DNA of 44,790 nucleotides. Origin: Dongia_A sp964542425. GTDB lineage: Bacteria; Pseudomonadota; Alphaproteobacteria; Dongiales; Dongiaceae. Under the pieces are notes generated by a model that saw nothing but the letters and a program-made list of their open reading frames with translations, did not search any database and was not told where the DNA came from. Made by a program: the position numbers and the translations under genes. Shown here one piece after another: positions 31,048 to 38,620 of this stretch (its first letter is position 1; the number at the start of each line of letters is the position of its first letter). The DNA lies in assembly GCA_964542425.1 (NCBI GenBank), contig CAZIUB010000066.1, forward strand, positions 1-44,790. The letters are read 5' to 3'.

Positions 31048-32192
31048 CGGAAGCCGACACGCCGATGAGCGAACCCGCGCGAAGCGAATTGGCATTGCCC
31101 GACCGGCCGGATCTGGTGGGGCTCGATCGCGCCGAATTGGCTTCAAGACTGGCCGAGATCGGTCAGCCCGCTTTCCGCGCCCGCCAACTCTGGCATTGGA
31201 TTTACCATCGTGGGGCTAACGATTTCGCCGCCATGACCAGCCTGTCCAAGGATTTTCGCGCCGAACTCCAGCGCCGATTTTCCGTTACTCGGCCGGGTGT
31301 CACGCTCACGCGCCAATCCGCCGACGGCACGTTGAAATGGCTGCTCCGTTTCGCCGATGGGCGGGAAGCCGAAACCGTTCATATCCCCGAGGAGGATCGC
31401 GGCACGCTTTGCGTTTCCTCGCAGGTCGGCTGCACGCTCGCCTGTACCTTCTGCCACACCGGGACCCAGCGCCTGGTTCGCAACCTGTCGGCGGGGGAGA
31501 TCGTCGGCCAGGTCATGCTGGCGCGCGATTGCCTGGGCGAGTGGCCGAGCCCCAGGGATGCCCGCATGCTCTCCAACGTCGTGATGATGGGAATGGGCGA
31601 ACCCCTCTATAATTACGACAACGTCGCCAAGGCGCTCCGGATCGTCATGGACGGCGAGGGCATCGCCATCTCGAAACGGCGCATCACGCTCTCGACCGCC
31701 GGCGTGGTGCCGATGATCGAGCGTTGCGGGCGCGAGCTCGGCGTGATGCTGGCGATCTCGCTCCATGCCGTCAGCGACGAATTGCGCGACCGCATCGTGC
31801 CCATCAACAAGAAGTATCCGCTGAAAGAGCTGCTTGGCGCCTGCCGGAACTACCCCGGGCTCAACAACGCCAGGCGCATTACCTTCGAGTATGTGATGCT
31901 GAAAGGCGTCAATGACGGCCCCGCCGACGCCCGCGCGCTCATTCGCCTGATCAAGGGCATTCCGGCCAAGGTCAATCTGATTCCGTTCAATCCCTGGCCG
32001 GGCGCGCCCTTCGAGCGCTCGGCGCCGGACGCGATCAAGGCCTTCAGCGACATCGTCTTCAACGCCGGCTACGCGAGCCCGGTGCGCACGCCTCGGGGCG
32101 AGGACATCATGGCCGCCTGCGGGCAATTGAAGACCGAGAGCGTGACCTTTCGCAAATCACAGCGCGCCCAAGCCCTGGCGGTCGCCGGGTGA
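31044..32192 (+). CDS. rlmN: 23S rRNA/tRNA adenine-C2 methyltransferase RlmN
   Basis: A 382-residue radical-SAM methylase that modifies A2503 of 23S rRNA and A37 of some tRNAs. The iron-sulfur motif CTLACTFC has the three cysteines at 130, 134 and 137; the two mechanistic cysteines are in TLCVSSQVGC (Cys123) and AACGQLK (about Cys359). Other matches are NVVMMGMGEPLYNYDNV and RRITLSTAGVVP. It overlaps the gene before (ATGA) and the TPR gene after it (GTGA), so the three form a tightly coupled unit. Confidence 0.96.
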   Translation: MTEADTPMSEPARSELALPDRPDLVGLDRAELASRLAEIGQPAFRARQLWHWIYHRGANDFAAMTSLSKDFRAELQRRFSVTRPGVTLTRQSADGTLKWLLRFADGREAETVHIPEEDRGTLCVSSQVGCTLACTFCHTGTQRLVRNLSAGEIVGQVMLARDCLGEWPSPRDARMLSNVVMMGMGEPLYNYDNVAKALRIVMDGEGIAISKRRITLSTAGVVPMIERCGRELGVMLAISLHAVSDELRDRIVPINKKYPLKELLGACRNYPGLNNARRITFEYVMLKGVNDGPADARALIRLIKGIPAKVNLIPFNPWPGAPFERSAPDAIKAFSDIVFNAGYASPVRTPRGEDIMAACGQLKTESVTFRKSQRAQALAVAG

Positions 32193-33235
32193 AGCGGCAT
32201 TTCGCCGCCCTCGCGCTGGGCACGGGCCTCACGCTGATCGGCGTGGCGGCGCTCGCCCAAGAGGGCGCCGAACAATCGGCGATCCTGGGCGATTGCCGCC
32301 AGGACGCGAGCGCGCAAACGCGGCTCAGCGCCTGCACAATTGCGATCGGGGGCGGCAAGGCCAAGGGCACGGAGCTCGCCTTCGCGTATTTGCAGCGCGG
32401 CCTGGCGCGCGCCGAAGCGGGCGAGCTCAAGCCGGCGATCAAGGATTTCGACCAGGCGATCAAGTTGGCGCCCAAGGCGACCGACGCGCTCTACGACAGG
32501 GGCGTTGCCTATACCCAACTCGGCAATTGGCAGGCGGCGCAGGCCGATTTCGACCGCCTGCTGAAGATCGCACCTTCGGACGCCGACGCGCTTTACATGC
32601 GCGCCTGGGTGCATTCGCAGCGAGGGGATGACGAGGCCGCGATCGGCGATCTGGATGCGATCCTTGGCCTCCATCCCGATGATCTGCCGGCGTTGTTCGA
32701 TCGCGGCGGATTGCTGCTTCGCGCCGGTCGGCCGATGGACGCGACGCTGGATTTCACCCGGGTTCTGGCGCTCGATTCCAAGGCGGCCGCCGCCGCGTTC
32801 AATCGCGGCCGCGCGAATTATCTCATGGCGCGCGACAAACAGGCGGCACAGGACTTTCGCTTGGCCATGTCGCTCAGGCCGGGCAACCCCTATGCGGCCC
32901 TGCGCCTGCATCTCGCGCTGGCGCGCAATGGAGGCGGCGCGGCCAAGCCCCTGGAACAGGCCATGGCCGCACTGGCCGAGGATGAATGGCCACGGCAATT
33001 GCTGCTGGTTTATCTCAAGCGGGTAGAGGGCAAGGAAGTGCTGGCGGCTCTTGAAACGGTTTCCGAGGCGGACCGGCCGCGCCTTCTGTGCGAGGCCAAT
33101 TACTACCTAGGCGCGCTTGCCGAAATTCTTGGCCAGCCGAAAGCGGCTCGCGCCTATTTCGAGGCCGCGATAGGGACCAAGGAGAAGTCCAGCGTCGAGT
33201 TCGTCGATGCGAAACTGGCGCTGGCCCCGCGTTGA
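32189..33235 (+). CDS. exported TPR-repeat protein
   Basis: A 348-residue protein with a signal peptide (KRHFAALALGTGLTLIGVAA, then ALAQ) and tandem TPRs: ELAFAYLQRGLARAEAGELK, DALYDRGVAYTQLGNWQAAQ, DALYMRAWVHSQRGDDEAAI, PALFDRGGLLLRAGRPMDAT and a fifth. The C-terminal part (RLLCEANYYLGALAEILGQP) resembles the end of NlpI-like proteins. Its partner is unknown. The start is GTG 32189, overlapping the rlmN stop. The last codons and stop are part of a 16-bp tandem duplication. Confidence 0.85.
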   Translation: MKRHFAALALGTGLTLIGVAALAQEGAEQSAILGDCRQDASAQTRLSACTIAIGGGKAKGTELAFAYLQRGLARAEAGELKPAIKDFDQAIKLAPKATDALYDRGVAYTQLGNWQAAQADFDRLLKIAPSDADALYMRAWVHSQRGDDEAAIGDLDAILGLHPDDLPALFDRGGLLLRAGRPMDATLDFTRVLALDSKAAAAAFNRGRANYLMARDKQAAQDFRLAMSLRPGNPYAALRLHLALARNGGGAAKPLEQAMAALAEDEWPRQLLLVYLKRVEGKEVLAALETVSEADRPRLLCEANYYLGALAEILGQPKAARAYFEAAIGTKEKSSVEFVDAKLALAPR

Positions 33236-33257
33236 CTAAGGCCCGCGTTGACTAAAG
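33226..33257 (+). repeat. 16-bp tandem duplication at the end of the TPR gene
   Basis: CCCGCGTTGACTAAGG (33226-33241) and CCCGCGTTGACTAAAG (33242-33257) differ at one base. The TPR stop codon lies in the first copy; the second copy lies beyond the coding region and includes TTGACT. Confidence 0.9.
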
Positions 33258-33316
33258 TTTGCGTCGTCGGCTCTAATCGGCCTCCACGAGGCCACCGGAC
33301 CGAAGGAGTAAGCATC

Positions 33317-34222
33317 ATGAAAATATTCAGCAGGGGCGATCAGGCGCAGGGTCAGCCGCAGGCGGTACGCAGCTCTTTCCTTGGGCGCGTGGGCCTCAGT
33401 GTTGTCATTCTGGTCCTGGTGCTGGCGGGCTTGTCGGGATCCTATTACACGGTGCCGGAGGGCTATCGCGGCGTCATCTTGCGCAATGGCGCGGCCATCG
33501 GCATGGCGACACCCGGCCTTGGTTTCAAGTTGCCGTTCTTCGATCAGGTCGTCGACATGAGCATCCAGACCGAGAAGGTGGCCTTCGAATCGATTGCCGC
33601 CTATAGCCGCGATTTGCAACAGGCGACCATGCAACTCTCGGTCAATTACCGGCTGGACGAGGGAAGGGTCCAGGAGACCTACTCCGAGATCGGCTTCTAC
33701 TACGCCGACAAGTTGCTGACACCGATCGTGCTCAAGCGCACCAAGGAGGTGTTCGGCCAATACACCGCCGCCGACGTGGTATCGCAGCGCGAGAAGGTCG
33801 GCCTCGCGGTGTTCGAGGTGATTCAATCCGACATGGCCCCAAACGGCGTGCTGGTCGAGAGCGTCCAGATCGAGAACGTGGATTTCTCCGACACCTATGA
33901 GAGCGCGGTCGAGGAAACGGCGACCGCCGAGGCCAATGTCAAGCGCGCGCGCCAGGAACTGGAGCAGGTCAAGGTCAACGCCCAGCGCCAGATCGCCGAG
34001 GCCGAGGCCAAGGCCGATGCCACCCGCATGACCGCCGACGCAGAGGCCTATGCCATCCGGGCGCGCGGCGAGGCCGAGGCGACGGTGATCGCCTCGCGGG
34101 GCAAGGCGCTGAAGGACAATCCCGACCTGGTCAAGCTGATCTCGGCCGAGAGATGGAACGGCGTTCTCCCCACCAGCATGATCCCGGGAGGCGCCATTCC
34201 CTTCATCGGAGTGCCGCAATAG
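33317..34222 (+). CDS. SPFH/prohibitin-family membrane protein
   Basis: A 301-residue protein with one N-terminal membrane anchor (VGLSVVILVLVLAGLSG), a Band 7/SPFH domain (YYTVPEGYRGVILRNGAA, then TPGLGFKLPFFDQVVDMSIQ), and a C-terminal coiled coil rich in Ala and Glu (about residues 195-260, with EAEAKADATRMTADAEAYAI). It belongs to the prohibitin/stomatin group that assembles large membrane-associated rings. AAGGAG lies 8 bases before ATG 33317. It follows the TPR gene by about 80 bases, and is probably its own unit. Confidence 0.88.
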   Translation: MKIFSRGDQAQGQPQAVRSSFLGRVGLSVVILVLVLAGLSGSYYTVPEGYRGVILRNGAAIGMATPGLGFKLPFFDQVVDMSIQTEKVAFESIAAYSRDLQQATMQLSVNYRLDEGRVQETYSEIGFYYADKLLTPIVLKRTKEVFGQYTAADVVSQREKVGLAVFEVIQSDMAPNGVLVESVQIENVDFSDTYESAVEETATAEANVKRARQELEQVKVNAQRQIAEAEAKADATRMTADAEAYAIRARGEAEATVIASRGKALKDNPDLVKLISAERWNGVLPTSMIPGGAIPFIGVPQ

Positions 34223-34234
34223 ACGTTTGCGCGG

Positions 34235-35362
34235 CTATTGCTTCCGCCGCTTGTGGGCGGCGGCGGCACGCTTGACCGCGCCCCAATCGAGCTCGAAGCC
34301 CAGGCCCGGCTTGTCGGAGATCGGTAGCGCGCCATTCTTTGGGATCAGGTTCGGCGACTTGACGATGTCCTCGGCCAAAAGCTGCCACATGATCTGATTG
34401 CCGTCGTCCATGTTGGCGATGGTGGCGGCCGCCTGGTTCGAGGCGCAAGTGGTGATGCCGGTTTCGAACACGCCGTGGATGCAGACTTTCACGTTGGCGG
34501 CTTCCGCGATCGCGGCTGCCTTGCGGAAGCGGGTGATGCCGCAGGTCTCGTGCAGGCCCAGCGTGATCACGTCGCAGGCCCTGGCGCGGACCGCGTTATA
34601 GACGTCTTCCGGCGAGAACACGGCCTGATCGGCGGCGATCGGAATGCCGGTATGCGCGCGCAAGGAGGCGAGCGTCTGGACGCCGCCGGCGCTCGGTATC
34701 GGCTGCTCGATAAATTCGATGTCGAATTGTGCCAGCTTCTCGAACATGCGCCTGGCGGTGAGGGTGTCCCAGGCCTCGTTCGCATCGAGCCGCGGCCGCG
34801 TATTGCCGATCGACTTTCGGACCGCGCGCACGATCTCGATGTCGATGTCGCCGCGACCGACCTTGACATAGATGACCTTGAAGCCCCGTCGCTTGAGTTC
34901 CCCGGCGTGACGCGCCAGTTCCTTGGGCGTTTCGCCCTGGACGAAGCCGAAATACTCGACCCGGTCGCGAATGGCGCCGCCCAGCAACCGATGCAGCGGC
35001 AGCTTCGCTTCCTTGCCCATGGCATCCCACAGAGCGAGGTCGAAACCGGTCATGGCTTGGGCAAAATAGCGGGGGGCGCTGCCGGTGCCTTGAGACCCAA
35101 ATCCCTTGCGATAAAAATCGCCGATCAGCCTTCCGCCGTCATGGATCGAGTGGCCGATGAAATGCCGGGCGGCGATGTTCAGGATCGAGAGGACCGGCTC
35201 GATACTCGGGCTGGCGACCGATTCGCCAATCCCGATGATGCCCTTGTCGGTCTCGATTTCGACCAGGATGACCGAGGTGCCCTCGTTCACCCCCTGCGCC
35301 CAGACATAGGGCTGCTTGAAGCGGCAGAACAACGGCGTCAGGCGGATGTCGGCGATCTTCAT
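34235..35362 (-). CDS. enolase-superfamily enzyme 1 (MR/MLE type)
   Basis: A 375-residue enzyme of the mandelate racemase/muconate lactonising group. The metal ligands are Asp193 (RLDANEAW), Glu219 (FIEQP) and Asp245 (AADQ), with spacing as in the family. Lys167 is in YVKVGRG on strand two, and His296 (VCIHG) could act with an Asp as the second base; the second strand lacks a Lys at the usual position. A racemase or dehydratase acting on an amino-acid-derived or sugar-acid substrate is possible. The start is ATG 35362 with GGAG upstream; it follows the FAD enzyme by 29 bases on the same strand, so the two act together. Confidence 0.88.
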   Translation of the reverse strand: MKIADIRLTPLFCRFKQPYVWAQGVNEGTSVILVEIETDKGIIGIGESVASPSIEPVLSILNIAARHFIGHSIHDGGRLIGDFYRKGFGSQGTGSAPRYFAQAMTGFDLALWDAMGKEAKLPLHRLLGGAIRDRVEYFGFVQGETPKELARHAGELKRRGFKVIYVKVGRGDIDIEIVRAVRKSIGNTRPRLDANEAWDTLTARRMFEKLAQFDIEFIEQPIPSAGGVQTLASLRAHTGIPIAADQAVFSPEDVYNAVRARACDVITLGLHETCGITRFRKAAAIAEAANVKVCIHGVFETGITTCASNQAAATIANMDDGNQIMWQLLAEDIVKSPNLIPKNGALPISDKPGLGFELDWGAVKRAAAAHKRRKQ

Positions 35363-35391
35363 GGCATTCTCCACATTGCGGGAATCCTCGT

Positions 35392-36642
35392 TCAAGCGCG
35401 ATCGAGGGCGAAATCCTCGACCGGAATTTCGGGGCGCCGCCCGGCGATGAGTGCTGCCAGAACAAGGGCCGAGCCGCAGGCAAGCGTCCAGCCCAGCGCG
35501 CCATGGCCGGTGTTGACATAGAGATTATCAAGGCGGGTGCCACCGATACAGGGCCGCCCGTCAGGGGTCATCGGCCGCAAGCCCTGCCAGTGCTCGCCTT
35601 GCTCCTTGCCGGGGTAATCAGGAAACAGCGCGCGGAAGGCCTGGATCAGCAATTTGGCGCGCTGGGGATTGGGGCGCGTGTCGTAGCCGATGAATTCCGC
35701 CGTGCCGGCCAATCGGATGCGTGTCCCCAGCCGCGTCACCGCGATCTTGCGATGATGATCGACGATGGGCAGAACCGGCGCCGCGTTCCACGAGCCGACC
35801 GGCAGCGTCACCGAGTAGCCCTTGACCGGAAAGATCGGCAATCGGATGGCGAGCTTCGAGGCAAGCGCCACGCTTTCGCTGGCGCAGGCGAGCACGAACC
35901 CCTCGCCCTCGATCCGGCCCTTGTCGGTCAGAATCGCGCGCAACCGATCGCCCGCGACATCCCAACCCGCGATGCTGGTCTCGAAGCGAAATGACGCGCC
36001 TTGCGCCCGCGCCAGATCGGCAAGCGCCCGGGTGAAGGAAAGGCAGTCGCCGCTGCGGTCGCCGGGGTAATGGATGCCACCGGCAAGTTCAGAGGCGATT
36101 CCCGCCAATGCCGGCTCCATCGCCACCAGGCCAGAGGGATCGAGTATCTTGGCGGGAAGGCCCAGGCGCCGGTACATCTCGGTGCTTTGGCCATCCTCGG
36201 CCAGCGCGTCCGCGTCGCGATAGACCCGCAGGCTGCCGCGATCGCAGCGATCGTGCGCAATGCCGGTTTCGTGCGCGAGCGCATCCAGCGCGTCGCGCGA
36301 TAGGATCGCGAGCCGCAGCACGGCCTCGGTGTTGGCCCGCCAGCGCGCCTTCCGGCAATTGGCGAGGAAGCGAGGCCCCCAACCGATGACGCCGGGAAAG
36401 GCCCGCGGCCGCAGCAGGAAAGGCGCGTCCTCGCGGCCCAGCATCCGCAGCATGGTCCAGGGAATGCCGGGCGAGGACCAGGGATCGGCCATGCTGGGTG
36501 ACACCAGGCCGCCATTGGCAAAGCTGGTTTCCTGCCCCGGCGCGCAACGCCGGTCGATGATTGTGACCTGGTGTCCGTCGCGCGCCAGATAATAGGCGGT
36601 GGCGACCCCGACGATCCCGGCGCCGAGGACGACAATATTCAC
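35392..36642 (-). CDS. FAD-dependent D-amino-acid dehydrogenase/oxidase (DadA-like)
   Basis: A 416-residue DAO-family flavoenzyme. The FAD fingerprint is VLGAGIVGVATAYYLARDG at the N-terminus; SFANGGLVSPSMADPW and the end GLRPMTPDGRPCIGGT...NTGHGALGWTLACGSA are typical of DadA-like dehydrogenases. It would oxidise a D-amino acid or a related imino acid, forming an imine. The start is GTG 36642, immediately behind repeat E (its GTACCC end is 3 bases away), so any ribosome-binding site has to lie in the repeat. A frame open to 36678 would add only repeat-encoded residues. It is followed by enolase-superfamily enzyme 1. Confidence 0.88.
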   Translation of the reverse strand: MNIVVLGAGIVGVATAYYLARDGHQVTIIDRRCAPGQETSFANGGLVSPSMADPWSSPGIPWTMLRMLGREDAPFLLRPRAFPGVIGWGPRFLANCRKARWRANTEAVLRLAILSRDALDALAHETGIAHDRCDRGSLRVYRDADALAEDGQSTEMYRRLGLPAKILDPSGLVAMEPALAGIASELAGGIHYPGDRSGDCLSFTRALADLARAQGASFRFETSIAGWDVAGDRLRAILTDKGRIEGEGFVLACASESVALASKLAIRLPIFPVKGYSVTLPVGSWNAAPVLPIVDHHRKIAVTRLGTRIRLAGTAEFIGYDTRPNPQRAKLLIQAFRALFPDYPGKEQGEHWQGLRPMTPDGRPCIGGTRLDNLYVNTGHGALGWTLACGSALVLAALIAGRRPEIPVEDFALDRA

Positions 36643-36644
36643 CT

Positions 36645-36788
36645 GTACCCGCCGTTGCTGATAAGTGATTCGAGCCAAATTGAGCCAGCCCGTGCACGCC
36701 GGCGGGTACTATCATTGGGTAAAATGCGCCAACTTTCGTGGACTGACGGGTGCGTTTCATGGATCACACATTTTCGAAAGTTGGCACT
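36645..36788 (+). repeat. dispersed twin-hairpin repeat, copy E
   Basis: A 144-bp copy from GTACCC (36645) to GGCACT (36788), of the variant with GCCAACTTTCG (second-half start) pairing with CGAAAGTTGGC at the end. Its left end touches the start of the FAD enzyme gene; its right end adjoins the element at 36787-36897. Confidence 0.9.
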
Positions 36789-36897
36789 AGTTCCACTGCA
36801 CAGAGGATTTGACTCTTTGATTGGGCGTGATGGTGACCATAGGCGTTCTCTTCCGACGGGGCCTCAACCAGTCAAAATCACTGTGTCGAGGAACTAG
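36787..36897. mobile_element. 111-bp element with 27-bp terminal inverted repeats
   Basis: The ends 36787-36813 and 36871-36897 are inverted repeats matching at 21 of 27 positions, starting CTAGTTCC and ending TTTGAC. There is no coding capacity in the 57 bases between. The right terminus overlaps the end of the RidA-like gene and supplies its stop (TAG). It shares the CTAG termini of the element at 27661-27783 but is otherwise different. A non-autonomous transposon remnant is the most likely reading. Confidence 0.65.
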
Positions 36898-37421
36898 CGC
36901 CGGCTGGTCTTGGCCGATTTGGCCTTGGTCGATTTGGCCGGCTTGGATCGCATCTTGGCCTTGGCCTTACCTGTCGCCGCCTTCCTGGCCTTGGCTCTTG
37001 TCCTGGTCTTGGTCTTGGCCGCCTTGGCGCGACGGGAGGCGCCAGCCTTGTGCCCGATATGAGCATAGGCCACGATCTCGATCCTCGCGCCGGCCACCAT
37101 CAGATTGGCCACGATTGTCGCCCGGTTCGGGTAGGGTTGCGGGAAAAAGCCCTGGTAGACCGCGTTCATCCCGGGAAAATCGCCGGGATGGGGCAGATAG
37201 ACCAGGACCTGGGTCACGTCGGCGAGCGTCCCTCCGGCGGCCGCGATTGTTCGCCTGAGATTAGCGAGCGTGAGCGTCGTTTGCGCCCCAATGTCGCCAT
37301 CCTCGATCGAGCCGTCGGCCCGCATCGGGATCTGGGCCGTGTAGAGAATGCCGTCGGCAAGAATCGCCCATTCGATGGGCGATCTCGCCCTTTTCAGTCC
37401 CGTATCCACCGCCGTTTTCAT
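36894..37421 (-). CDS. RidA-family protein with a basic, histone-H1-like tail
   Basis: A 175-residue protein. Residues 1-123 form a RidA/YjgF domain: NLRRTIAAAGGTLADV, VYLPHPGDFPGMNAVYQGFF, and YPNRATIVANLMVAGARIEI, with the Arg (Arg100) that binds the substrate in imine deaminases. Residues 124-175 are a tail rich in Lys, Ala, Arg and Thr (KAAKTKTRTRAKARKAATGK and onward), like histone H1 tails or HU-type extensions; normal RidA proteins stop before this. RidA hydrolyses reactive imines released by amino-acid oxidases, which suits the neighbouring FAD enzyme. GGAGG precedes ATG 37421. The tail may bind nucleic acid. The divergent GntR gene starts 54 bases away. Confidence 0.85.
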   Translation of the reverse strand: MKTAVDTGLKRARSPIEWAILADGILYTAQIPMRADGSIEDGDIGAQTTLTLANLRRTIAAAGGTLADVTQVLVYLPHPGDFPGMNAVYQGFFPQPYPNRATIVANLMVAGARIEIVAYAHIGHKAGASRRAKAAKTKTRTRAKARKAATGKAKAKMRSKPAKSTKAKSAKTSRR

Positions 37422-37475
37422 TTTCGCCTCCCTGGTCTATGGTTCTTGTTCACCCTGGTCTCTTGCTTCACCGCC

Positions 37476-38228
37476 ATGAGAACCCGATCGCAGCGCCCGG
37501 CCACCCGATCCAAGCCACGCCAGAATCTCGCTGACCGGATCGTCGACGATCTGGGCCAGCGCATCGTGCGCGGCGATTTCGTCCGGCTCGGCAGCCTGCC
37601 CACGGAACCGAAACTGACCGCGGAACTGGGCGTCAGCCGCAACGTGCTGCGCGAGGCCATCCGCGTCCTTTGCAGCAAGGGCCTAATCGAGGTGCGGCCG
37701 AAAACCGGCACGCGCATTCGCGTCCAGGACGATTGGAACGTGCTCGACCCCGACGTGCTGCGGTGGTTCTCGGCCCATGACACAAGGCTGCGCAGCGCCC
37801 ATGATTTCGTCGAGTTCCGCCGCATCATCGAGCCAATGGCCGCCTTCCTGGCAGCTTTGCGCGCGACCAAGGCCGACATCGCCGCCATCCAAGGCGCCTA
37901 TCGGGCGCTGGAATCCTGCCTTGGCCATCCGGAGCGAGTTCCGGCGACGGACATCCTGTTTCATCGCTCGATCTACGATGCCTCGCACAACATCGAGCTG
38001 CGCCACATCGGCTCGGCGGTGGCACCGCTTCTCCAGACCCAAGTCAGTATCACGATCGCGCCCCCCGGCTCCTTCGAGCGCGGCCTGCCCTTGCACCGCA
38101 AGCTGACCGCGGCGATCGCCGATCGCGATCCCCGACGCGCCGAAACCATTGCCCGCCAGCTCGTGAACATGCCCTATCGCGATCTCAACAAGCGCCTGCA
38201 CCCCAACGATCGGGGCCTCCTGGAATGA
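37476..38228 (+). CDS. GntR-family regulator of the FadR/FCD type
   Basis: A 250-residue repressor. The winged helix is at residues 15-75 (LADRIVDDLGQRIVRGDFVR, then LPTEPKLTAELGVSRNVLRE, AIRVLCSKGLIEVRPKTGTR). The C-terminal helical FCD ligand domain has the metal-binding His/Asp pattern (D-I-L-F-H-R-S-I, PLHRKLTAAIADRD). Relatives control sugar-acid or amino-acid catabolic genes. It is divergent from the RidA-like gene, and upstream of the ABC transporter across repeat F; ATGGTAGTATGATAGG at 38419-38434 has the TGGTAGTATGATA look of a GntR site. No strong ribosome-binding site precedes ATG 37476. Confidence 0.85.
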   Translation: MRTRSQRPATRSKPRQNLADRIVDDLGQRIVRGDFVRLGSLPTEPKLTAELGVSRNVLREAIRVLCSKGLIEVRPKTGTRIRVQDDWNVLDPDVLRWFSAHDTRLRSAHDFVEFRRIIEPMAAFLAALRATKADIAAIQGAYRALESCLGHPERVPATDILFHRSIYDASHNIELRHIGSAVAPLLQTQVSITIAPPGSFERGLPLHRKLTAAIADRDPRRAETIARQLVNMPYRDLNKRLHPNDRGLLE

Positions 38229-38247
38229 GGCAATTGGCTTGGCCCCG

Positions 38248-38392
38248 AGTGCCACTTTTAAAAAAGGCGTGATCCATGAAACGTTCCGAAGCTTCCACGA
38301 AAGTCGGGCCGCATGTCACAAAACGATAGTGCCCGCCGAGTTGTATGGGCAGGGTCATTTGGCTCAAATCAACACTCGGCGACGGCGGGTAC
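38248..38392 (-). repeat. dispersed twin-hairpin repeat, copy F
   Basis: A 145-bp copy in minus orientation from GTACCC (38392) to GGCACT (38248), with a degraded central arm (CGGCGGGCAC) and end (AAAAGTGGCACT). It lies 20 bases beyond the GntR stop, in opposite orientation to copy E, so E and F flank the RidA and GntR genes. Confidence 0.88.
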
Positions 38393-38620
38393 CAGGCCAG
38401 CCGCCGTCTTGCCGGTCCAATGGTAGTATGATAGGCTGAAACAAGTTGGGGAGACAAGTCGAGACCCGCCTGGATCAAGGGCGCGGGTCGACGATCGCGC
38501 CAAAAGAATTCGCGACAAGTTTTGCTTGGACCAGTCATTGTCGCCCGAACCAAGAGAAACGACAGAAGCCCGGGTCAATCGGGTCGGAAGGATCATTCGC
38601 GACAAATTGGGAGGATCATC
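38393..38620 (+). promoter_or_regulatory. leader region of the ABC transporter operon
   Basis: There is no gene here. It holds the possible GntR site (38419-38434) and a direct repeat ATTCGCGACAA at 38508-38518 and 38595-38605, each followed by a T-rich or TTGG stretch, 87 bases apart; the blocks around them (CGGGTCGACGATCG / CGGGTCAATCGGGTC) are also partly alike, so a diverged local duplication is possible. GGGAGG precedes GTG 38621. Confidence 0.4.

Noticed and set aside
3427..38392. The 145-bp repeats as riboswitches or small-RNA genes
   Set aside because: They occur in both orientations, at the 3' ends as well as the 5' sides of unrelated genes, and without a common promoter or terminator pattern; a dispersed element fits better.
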